A DNA stretch of 21,185 nucleotides from Nitrospinota bacterium (GTDB lineage: Bacteria; UBA8248), in contig JAPYQX010000014.1 in assembly GCA_029937135.1 (NCBI GenBank), positions 1-21,185 on the forward strand, in the 5' to 3' direction. The notes below the pieces were generated by a model. That model saw nothing but the letters and a program-made list of their open reading frames with translations, did not search any database and was not told where the DNA came from. The position numbers were made by a program, and so were the translations under genes. Below, piece by piece: positions 15,347 to 21,185 of this stretch. The first letter of the stretch is position 1; every line of letters begins with the position of its first letter.

Positions 15347-16248
15347 GTATATTGCTCGATGAAAATACCAGGGTCCTTGTCCAAGGAATGGGGGCCGAGG
15401 CGCGCCGGCTCATCCCCACCATGAAGGACTACGGGACGCGGATTATCGCCGGGGTGAGCCCCACGCGGGGCGGCGAGAAGGTGGAGGGGATACCAGTCTA
15501 CAACACCGTCTCGGCCGCCATGAACAAGCACGAAATCGACCTGTCTGTGCTCTTCATTCCGGCCCGCTTCGCCAGGGACGCCGCCCTCGAGGCCATCGAC
15601 GCGGGCGTTCCGGTCGTCAATGTCGTCGCCGAGGGGGTGCCCCACCACGACGCCTGCGAGATTCTCACCCGCGCCGCGAAGACCGGGACCATGATCATCG
15701 GGCCCAACAGCCAGGGAATGCTCTCCCCCGGAAAAGCCAAGGTGGGCGGGACCGGGGGCGAGGTGCCGGACCTTATGTTCCGGCCCGGCCCGGTCGGGAT
15801 CGTCAGCCGGAGCGGGGGGATGGGCGCGGAGATTTCGCTCGCCCTCACCCGCGCCGGAATCGGCCAGTCCACCTATGTGGCCATCGGAGGGGACCTGCTG
15901 ATCGGGGCCGCCTTCGTCGATATCCTGAAACTCTTCGAGAAAGACCCGGAGACAAAGTGCGTGGTGATGTTCGGGGAGCCCGGAACCGCGCGCGAGGAGC
16001 AGGCCGCCGAATTCATCGCCTCGGGCGAATTCACCAAGCCGGTCGTCGCGATGATTCCGGGAGAGCTTCTCGAAAACATGGAAACCCCGGCCACCCAGAG
16101 CCATACCGGAGCGCTGATCGAGCGCGGGGTGGGAGCGCCCTCGGTGAAAAAACGCCTTCTCCGCGAGGCGGGAGCCCGCGTGGCGGAGCGCTTCTCGGAG
16201 ATCGTGCCCCTCGTCAGGGAAGCCCTGAATGAGGCGGGGGGGGCCTAA
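15343..16248 (+). CDS. SucD-like acyl-CoA synthetase alpha subunit
   Basis: This is the 301-residue partner of the beta chain. The N-terminal CoA-binding Rossmann domain opens LLDENTRVLVQGMGAEARR and includes VNVVAEGVP and GPNSQGMLSPGKAKVG. The ligase domain has SRSGGMGAEI and, at H254 in SHTGALI, the histidine that would be phosphorylated during catalysis (equivalent to the GHAGA histidine of SucD). The ATG at 15343 overlaps the preceding stop by 4 bases (ATGA), with a GGAGGGG ribosome site inside the upstream gene, so translation is coupled and a 1:1 complex is expected. The end overlaps the convergent MaoC gene by 4 bases, leaving no room for a terminator. Confidence 0.9.
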   Translation: MSILLDENTRVLVQGMGAEARRLIPTMKDYGTRIIAGVSPTRGGEKVEGIPVYNTVSAAMNKHEIDLSVLFIPARFARDAALEAIDAGVPVVNVVAEGVPHHDACEILTRAAKTGTMIIGPNSQGMLSPGKAKVGGTGGEVPDLMFRPGPVGIVSRSGGMGAEISLALTRAGIGQSTYVAIGGDLLIGAAFVDILKLFEKDPETKCVVMFGEPGTAREEQAAEFIASGEFTKPVVAMIPGELLENMETPATQSHTGALIERGVGAPSVKKRLLREAGARVAERFSEIVPLVREALNEAGGA

Positions 16249-16715
16249 GCGTCCACCAGCCCGCTGGCGGTGCCCACCGTGACCGTAATGCCCTCCTGAT
16301 TCACCAGCGCCACGTCGAGAACCACCCGGCGGCCACCCACCCCGGCCCCATCGCCTGGGGGAAGTATCTCCCTGACCTCGGCGGTGAGCGTCAGGATGTC
16401 GCCCGGAAAAATCGGCTTCACGAAGGCCACGTCGATCTCACCACCGGCGCAAAATCCCATTCCGAACAGATCGACCAGGTGCTCGGAGATGAACGAGACC
16501 GGATGGCGCCCCGTGGCGATCGCGCGGGGGAGCCCGGCCCTTCGCGCGGTTTCGTCGTCGGTGTGGATATTCAGAGTGTCCTTGCCCCCGCTCACGTAGC
16601 GGTTGTATTTGAGAATCTGCTCCCGGCCGATCTTTCGATCAATACCCGGGATTTTATCGCCCGGCGCAAGGCCCCCGGCCGACGGAAGGCTGCCACGAGA
16701 ATCATTCGCGGTCAC
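16245..16715 (-). CDS. MaoC-like hotdog dehydratase, catalytic subunit type
   Basis: This is a 156-residue single-hotdog protein of the MaoC/(R)-enoyl-CoA hydratase family, which adds water to or removes it from CoA thioesters. The hydratase-2 active-site pattern is present as YVSGGKDTLNIHTDDE, with D46 and H51 as the catalytic pair, followed by AIATGRH. The start is a GTG at 16713-16715 that overlaps the stop of the upstream gene (GTGA), so it is translationally coupled to the second MaoC protein. Together they resemble two-gene heterodimeric hydratases such as the HadAB type. Convergence with the CoA-synthetase pair suggests the acyl-CoA made there may be a substrate (inference). Confidence 0.85.
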   Translation of the reverse strand: MTANDSRGSLPSAGGLAPGDKIPGIDRKIGREQILKYNRYVSGGKDTLNIHTDDETARRAGLPRAIATGRHPVSFISEHLVDLFGMGFCAGGEIDVAFVKPIFPGDILTLTAEVREILPPGDGAGVGGRRVVLDVALVNQEGITVTVGTASGLVDA

Positions 16716-17203
16716 TTTTCTTCCTCCTGCTTCAGGGCTGATTTCGGTTCAAACTCGGACTGCTTTCGGGTGAGACTCAGGACCGAGGTATGAAGATAGG
16801 TGGCGACGGGCTCGCCGTCCTCCCCCGTCACCGTCATCTCGCACATCATCCAGCCCTTCCCGCGCTTGACGTAGAGATCCTTGAAAACGACTTTTTGATG
16901 CACCCGCTCGCCAATCCGCGCCGGGCGGTGGAAGCGGTAGCCCGACTTGGCGTGGATGGTGCCGAAGCGGCGGAAATTCTCGTCGATAATTTCGAGAACA
17001 TCATTGATGAAGATCATCGGCGGGGCGATGGGAGCGCCGAACGGGGAGCCCGTCTCGTACCAGTCGCGCCCGGCCTCGACCCCCTCGAGGTGGGCCGCCA
17101 CCCGCTCCGGCGTCAGGGTAATCTCCCGCTCGCCGGCCACCATCCCCACCTCGATGCTCCCCCAGTTGAACTCGGGTTTCTCGGAATTCATGTCAGAACT
17201 CAT
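16712..17203 (-). CDS. MaoC N-terminal-type hotdog dehydratase partner
   Basis: This 163-residue hotdog protein resembles the MaoC_dehydrat_N/FAS1-type half. It contains TPERVAAHLEGVEAGRDWYE, APIAPPMIFINDVLEI, and AKSGYRFHRPARIGERVHQKVVFKDL. It lacks the D-x-N-x-H active-site pattern present in its downstream neighbour, so it is probably the non-catalytic, substrate-shaping subunit. The ATG at 17203 has AGGAG about 9 bases upstream. The stop overlaps the next start by 4 bases. The C-terminal ~15 residues are charged and may be disordered. Confidence 0.82.
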   Translation of the reverse strand: MSSDMNSEKPEFNWGSIEVGMVAGEREITLTPERVAAHLEGVEAGRDWYETGSPFGAPIAPPMIFINDVLEIIDENFRRFGTIHAKSGYRFHRPARIGERVHQKVVFKDLYVKRGKGWMMCEMTVTGEDGEPVATYLHTSVLSLTRKQSEFEPKSALKQEEEK

Positions 17204-17704
17204 GGATATTTCTCCTGTGTTTCCTCGACATACAGCCCGATCAGCGACTCACCATCCGAATCGGGCTTCCCAGCCTCAAAAAACCGAATATAATACAAAA
17301 ATACTTTTCCCCATAGTCCCCCATCCTCCCACCGCAGCCGGAAACCCATATTTTGGACCCGCACTGAAATTCCATGAAATATCAAGCTGATTTCACCCTA
17401 TATAACAGTATTTATTATGATTATGCTTCTTGACTCCAACAACCGGAAAACCTAAAAGTTTAAGCTCGTTGAAATTTTTTAAATCTCGAGAACTGTGTCA
17501 CTTTAATTTAAGTTTTGGAATTCAACGGAAGAAATCAGGATTATACTTTTTCGCGGTCTCCGATTTTATGATTCCTTCTCTCACCGCCCGCCGGGGGCGA
17601 CCCCCCCCCGGCCGCGCGATTCGGACCTGAGCCAATGATCGGACCAAGCCGGCGGCAGTTCAACCAAAGACCGACGAAAGGCCAAATGAAAGGAAAGCGT
17701 ACCA
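17204..17704. other. Divergent intergenic region, AT-rich centre
   Basis: About 500 bases separate the divergent MaoC pair and the aminomutase-like gene, and no gene is recognisable. AGCCCGAT (17234-17241) and ATCGGGCT (17260-17267) form a perfect 8-bp stem in the MaoC leader. A TATAAT on the plus strand (17289-17294) lacks a good -35. The stretch at about 17380-17580 is much AT-richer than the surroundings. A GGGGG/CCCCCCCCC segment around 17592-17609 could fold back. Promoters for both directions must lie here, but none is convincing. Confidence 0.45.
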
Positions 17705-19042
17705 ATGATCGATGACTTCGAGCCCAGTCACTCCGGGTCGAAATCGCTTTACGAGCGGGCAAAAGAGACCCTACCCGGCGGCCTGTCGGGCGAGCTTCGC
17801 GCCGCCGCTCCCTTTCCCCTCTTCATCGAACGCGCCGAGGGGGCGCGAAAATGGGACGTGGACGGCAACGAGTACATCGACTACTCGATGGGCAGCGCCG
17901 CCCTCCTCCTGGGGCACTCGCACCCCGCCATCGTCGAGGCCATCGGCCGGCAGGCCGGAAAGGGAACCCTCTACTCGGCCCTGACGCCCCTTGAGGTCGA
18001 ATGGGCGCGCCTCGTATGCGGCCTCTACCCCTCGTCCGATCGGGTGCGCTTCACCGGCTCGGGTACCGAGGCGAACACCCTCGCCTTCCGGCTCGCCCGC
18101 GCCGCCACGGGCCGGGAAAAAATCCTCCGCTTCGAGGGCCATTTTCACGGCTGGGGGGATGACACCTCGGTCGGAATCAAGGTCCCCTTCGAGCGGCCCC
18201 ACAGCCACGGCATCCTCCCGGCGGTGGACGCGGCGAGCCTGCTCTGCCCGGCCGACGCCGCGAGCGCCGAGAAAATCCTCGCCAGAAACCCGGACACCGC
18301 CGCCATCGTCCTGGAGCCCTCGGGGGCCTCGTGGGGAACCGTCCCCCTGCCCGATGGCTTTCTCGAGGATATGCGCCGCCTCGCCGATAAGTCCGGCGCC
18401 CTCCTCATCTTCGATGAGGTCATCACCGGTTTCCGCTGGAGCCCGGGCGGCGCCCAGGCGCTCTCGGGCGTCATCCCCGACCTCACCTCACTGGCCAAGA
18501 ACCTCACGGGCGGCCTGCCCGGCGGCGCCGTCGTGGGCCGCGAGGAGTACATGCGCCTCCTCGACCCGGCCTTTGAATACAAGGGAAAACGCGCCGGGGT
18601 GTTTCATCGCGGCACCTTCAACGCCAACCCCCTCTCAGCCGCCGCCGGAATCGCCGCGCTTGAAATCTTCAGGACCGGCGAGCCTCAGCGCCGGGCAGAT
18701 GAGCTCGCCGCCCGCCTCCGCGAGGGGATGGGCCGCGTCCTCACCCACAACGAAATCGCCGGGGCCGTCTACGGGCCCTCCTCGACCTGCCACATCTACC
18801 TCGGGCCGGTGAAGCAGGCCGGGAGCATCGAGGGCCTCTCCGCCGCCGAGCTCAAGAGCATCTCCCCCGCCCGGGTTCAGGCGCTTCAGCACGCGCTCCG
18901 GCGGCGCGGGGTGGACTTCATGTCCTACACCGGGGGCGTTACATCGGCCGCGCACACCGAGGCCGACATCGACAAAACGATTGAGGTTTTCGGGGAAGCG
19001 ATTGAGGAACTCTCGGACGCCGGGCTGCTCGACCACCTCTAG
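17705..19042 (+). CDS. Glutamate-1-semialdehyde aminomutase-like class III aminotransferase (second copy)
   Basis: This is a 445-residue PLP enzyme of the same subfamily as the 4089-5456 product. Both share WDxDGNxYIDY, the FTGSGTEANTLAFRLAR phosphate loop, FEGHFHGWGDD, FDEVITGFRWSPGGAQA (D237), LAKNLTGGLPGG with the Schiff-base lysine K265, and HRGTFNANPLSAAAG. The C-terminal halves differ more, with distinct inserts before RRRGVDFMSYTGG and DFNGDRALV, so the two probably accept different substrates. The ATG at 17705 has AAAGGAAAG upstream at a slightly long spacing. No tetrapyrrole genes are adjacent. The gene converges on a flavin monooxygenase. Confidence 0.9.
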   Translation: MIDDFEPSHSGSKSLYERAKETLPGGLSGELRAAAPFPLFIERAEGARKWDVDGNEYIDYSMGSAALLLGHSHPAIVEAIGRQAGKGTLYSALTPLEVEWARLVCGLYPSSDRVRFTGSGTEANTLAFRLARAATGREKILRFEGHFHGWGDDTSVGIKVPFERPHSHGILPAVDAASLLCPADAASAEKILARNPDTAAIVLEPSGASWGTVPLPDGFLEDMRRLADKSGALLIFDEVITGFRWSPGGAQALSGVIPDLTSLAKNLTGGLPGGAVVGREEYMRLLDPAFEYKGKRAGVFHRGTFNANPLSAAAGIAALEIFRTGEPQRRADELAARLREGMGRVLTHNEIAGAVYGPSSTCHIYLGPVKQAGSIEGLSAAELKSISPARVQALQHALRRRGVDFMSYTGGVTSAAHTEADIDKTIEVFGEAIEELSDAGLLDHL

Positions 19043-19157
19043 CGCCGGTGATTAAAACCAGCGATTAGAAAATCAAGCCTGCGATTAGAGGATTAAGCCG
19101 CTGATTTAAGAGTTGAAACTAAGAGTTGAAATCAAGAGCAGAGATTAAAGAGTAAAA
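19043..19157. repeat. Degenerate ~20-base A-rich tandem repeat
   Basis: The whole gap between two convergent genes is built from imperfect copies of a unit like CCNGCGATTAGAGGATTAAG. Five or six units can be followed, drifting into GAGTTGAAA and GAGATTAAAGAG forms to the right. The unit length varies from about 18 to 25 bases. There is no dyad and no spacer variation of the CRISPR kind. It may be a slippage-born filler or a transcription end zone. Confidence 0.5.
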
Positions 19158-20240
19158 TTAAAGCGTGGCGGGTTCCGTGTCCTTCAGGAGGGGCATGACC
19201 TCGCGGCCAAAAATCTCGACCTCCTCGAGATGGGGCCATCCCGAGAGAATAAACGACCCGACGCCGGCATCGACGTACTCCCCGAGCGCCGCCGCGATCA
19301 TATCGGGGGTTCCCACCAGGGCCGCCCCCGCCCCCGCGCGAACAGAGTTCACCCCCATCCAGAGCGTGTCTGTTATCCAGAGAGAGTCGCGGCCGCCCAG
19401 CTCATTCATCCGCCGCTGGCCCTCGCTCTCGGTGTGGTTCCGCATGTCGGACCAGACGCGGATATTCGATATGTCGCTCCCCTCGATGAGCGCCTCGGCG
19501 GCGCGCCGGGCCTCGGCCTTCGTCTCGCGGCAAACGATGTGCACCCGGAGCCCGAGGCGAATCGCATCCTCTCTTCCAAACTCGGCGGCCCGCCGCTTCA
19601 TGTCGGCCGCGTCGCGGGCGGCCTCCTCCGCCTCCCCCGCCCACATCATATGAACGTCGGCGTGCTTCGCCCCGGCGCGGCGGCCCGCGTCCGAGCTCGC
19701 CCCGAGATATATCGGCGGGTAGGGCTTGGTCACCGGGGCCGCATAGAGCACCGCCCCCTCGATGTCGTAGATCGGGCCCTTGTGGTCCACCGGGCCGTTT
19801 CCCGCCCATATGGCCCGGACGATTTCCAAAAACTCGTCCGTCCGCGCGTAGCGCTCGTCGTGATCGAGATGATCGCCGTAGCGCTTCTGGTCCACCGGGG
19901 TCGAGCCGGTGACGACGTTCACCGTCAGGCGGCCTCCCGTGATGATGTCGAAGGTCGCCGCCTGCTGCGCGGTCAAGACCGGGCTCATCAGCCCCGGCCT
20001 GAAAGCGACGCAAAATTTAATCGAGTCGGTACGCTCGGCGATCGCCGCCCCCATCATCCAGCCGTCGAGGCAGTGCGTCCCCGTCGGAACCAGCAGATTC
20101 ACGAACCCTGCCCCCTCCGCCGCCCGCGCCACCTGGCTCAGGTAGTCAACGGTGGGCGGCCGCTCGGCCACTTTCGAGTTGATCCGGTGCCCGTCCCCGT
20201 ACTCCCCCGTAGGCAGGAACCAGGCGTATTCGGTCGGCAT
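19158..20240 (-). CDS. LLM-class flavin-dependent monooxygenase (SsuD-like)
   Basis: This is a 360-residue FMN-dependent oxygenase of the bacterial luciferase-like superfamily, closest in pattern to alkanesulfonate monooxygenase SsuD, which releases sulfite from sulfonates using reduced FMN supplied by a reductase. Diagnostic stretches are YAWFLPTGEYG, LLVPTGTHCLDGW, AVAFRPG-like FCVAFRPGLMSPV, GGRLTVNVVTGSTP, LDHDERYARTDEF and PYPPIYLGASSDAG. The ATG at 20240 follows GGAGG by 7 bases; a TTG one codon earlier is less likely. No flavin reductase or ssuABC transporter is in the window, so the electron donor must be encoded elsewhere. The substrate may be another sulfonate or an organosulfur or amine compound. 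Confidence 0.9.
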   Translation of the reverse strand: MPTEYAWFLPTGEYGDGHRINSKVAERPPTVDYLSQVARAAEGAGFVNLLVPTGTHCLDGWMMGAAIAERTDSIKFCVAFRPGLMSPVLTAQQAATFDIITGGRLTVNVVTGSTPVDQKRYGDHLDHDERYARTDEFLEIVRAIWAGNGPVDHKGPIYDIEGAVLYAAPVTKPYPPIYLGASSDAGRRAGAKHADVHMMWAGEAEEAARDAADMKRRAAEFGREDAIRLGLRVHIVCRETKAEARRAAEALIEGSDISNIRVWSDMRNHTESEGQRRMNELGGRDSLWITDTLWMGVNSVRAGAGAALVGTPDMIAAALGEYVDAGVGSFILSGWPHLEEVEIFGREVMPLLKDTEPATL

Positions 20241-20322
20241 CAAATAGCCTCCGCGTTCATGAATCGGATGGGTTTATCGGGAAAAGGATAGCATGGAGGG
20301 GGCGCAGGGAATAACCGGCGCT

Positions 20323-20420
20323 CCCTTATCCCAACCTTCTCCCGGAGGGAGAAGGGGTTTAAAAGGCAATGGAAATAAGGCCTTATCCCCTCTCCCCCCG
20401 GGAGAGGGCTAGGGTGAGGG
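20323..20420. repeat. REP-like palindromic intergenic element
   Basis: Two hairpins face each other as an imperfect larger inverted repeat. CCTTCTCCC (20335-20343) pairs with GGGAGAAGG (20347-20355), and CCCTCTCCC (20388-20396) pairs with GGGAGAGGG (20400-20408); both are 9-bp stems with 3-base loops. The outer flanks CCCTTATCCCAACC and GGCTAGGGTGAGGG are also roughly complementary. CCCTAGCCCTCTCCC-type elements are widespread dispersed repeats in several bacterial genomes, so this is probably one copy of a genomic family. It lies just upstream of the monooxygenase start and downstream of the DUF2971 gene, where it may also end transcription. Confidence 0.65.
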
Positions 20421-20443
20421 AAAATGAGAAAATCCACCCCCCA

Positions 20444-21183
20444 TCAATCAACCGGAACAATATCAAAACCGTATTCTTTTTCCTTGATTCGTGCCTCATA
20501 AAACTGAAGGGACGAACTTCTTTTGCTCGCCCACTCACGAAACAGAACTTTATAATCCTCATCCATCCGGCAACCGAAAATCACGCCTTTCAACAATCCT
20601 TCAGGAAATTTCCGAACGGTGTTTGCGGCATGAAACGCAAAAATTCTCCACTCTTTTTCATACTCCCATTTGGTTGATTTAGATAAGTACATAGATTCCA
20701 TATTTTTCTCAACAGAAAAAGAAAAAGGATCGACCATTGGGTATTCATTTGAATATTCAACTCTCCGGGCTTCTCCAAAAGAATTTCCAATTGGCATCTC
20801 AAATTCCAAACAGAATCTTTGGTGCGCACTCGCATAATGCGAATACATTAGAATTTCATCCCCAACCTCACTAAAACAACATAGACCTACTTTGTTATCT
20901 TCAGATGCTTTTAAAATATAATCTCTGGACGCGTCTCCTCCTGCGGCCAATTCACCTTTGCTATTACTTCTGGAGTAATCTCAATCTTTAAAAATTCCCT
21001 AAAATATCTTCTCCTATCTTCTTCTGTAGCTCCCAGCCTAAAAACAGGACGACAATCAAACGGATCGTTGAAATCAAATGGCGACGAAAGATATATCTCA
21101 CTGTCACGGACCAAACTTCTGGCGTGTTTCAACTCTTCCGTTGTACTCAGAGATTTGTATTTATAAAGAGTCGGAACACTCAC
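20444..21183 (-). pseudogene. DUF2971 family gene, single-base frameshift
   Basis: Two overlapping minus-strand frames join into one DUF2971 protein. The first begins at a GTG at the window edge and contains TLYKYKSL and YLSSPFDFNDPFDCRP, the family's N-terminal signature. It goes out of frame near 20933-20941 within a GGAGGAGACG stretch. The second continues with DYILKASEDNKVGLCCFSE, MYSHYASAHQRFCLEFEM and KWEYEKEWR, the rest of the signature, to the TGA at 20444-20446. Restoring one G in the GGAGGA run would rejoin them. Function of the family is unknown; members often occur in accessory or defence-like islands. The true start may lie beyond the window. The gene is AT-richer than its neighbours. 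Confidence 0.75.
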
Positions 21184-21185
21184 CT

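Noticed and set aside
19043..19157. Possible CRISPR array
   Set aside because: Units are degenerate, contiguous and variable in length, with no unique spacers of constant size and no cas genes nearby.
19230..20291. Long plus-strand open frame opposite the flavin monooxygenase
   Set aside because: It is Arg/His/Pro-rich antisense sequence, and the SsuD-like motifs are clearly on the minus strand.

Overview
The window looks like a piece of a GC-rich bacterial chromosome, probably from an uncultured Gram-negative lineage. The evidence is high-GC codon use in most genes, a binding-protein-dependent ABC importer whose solute-binding protein has a cleavable signal peptide, and strong AGGAGG-type ribosome sites. 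No rRNA, tRNA, CRISPR array or intact transposon is visible, and nothing fixes the phylum. Four AT-richer patches (about 1-960, 5930-6790, 17380-17580 and 20430-21185) stand out from the background. Three of them carry genes of accessory character.

Layout. 1-1116: the 5' part of a DUF2130 gene running off the left edge, then a decayed transposase tail. 1381-3385: a RutB-like cysteine hydrolase (+) facing a two-gene membrane-protein unit (-) that includes a VTT/TVP38 protein. 3654-5456: an aminotransferase gene gutted by an internal deletion, then an intact glutamate-1-semialdehyde-aminomutase-like enzyme (+). 5688-7302: an orphan Flp-type pilin, a frameshifted gene of unknown function, a 3'-end relic of a threonine-synthase-like gene, and a small membrane protein. 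7465-13740: a five-gene minus-strand operon. In transcription order it encodes a solute-binding protein, a fused double permease, an ABC ATPase, a D-2-hydroxyacid dehydrogenase and a threonine-synthase-like PLP enzyme. A good sigma70-type promoter lies at 13857-13885. 14078-17203: a divergent SucC/SucD-like acyl-CoA synthetase pair (+), end to end with a translationally coupled pair of MaoC/hotdog hydratases (-). 17705-20240: a second aminomutase-like enzyme (+) and an SsuD-like flavin monooxygenase (-), converging on a degenerate A-rich repeat. 20323-21183: a REP-like palindromic repeat, then a frameshifted DUF2971 gene at the right edge.

How it fits together. The intact genes suggest scavenging and catabolism of small organic acids or amino and sulfonated compounds: uptake, PLP chemistry on amino compounds, redox of 2-hydroxy/2-oxo acids, CoA activation followed by hydration, and oxidative desulfonation. 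The most coherent unit is the 7465-13740 operon, an importer linked to two enzymes acting on a substrate I cannot name. No transcription factor is encoded in the window. The gaps between the metabolic units hold broken genes and relics (transposase, aminotransferase, threonine synthase tail, two single-base frameshifts), which suggests active turnover.
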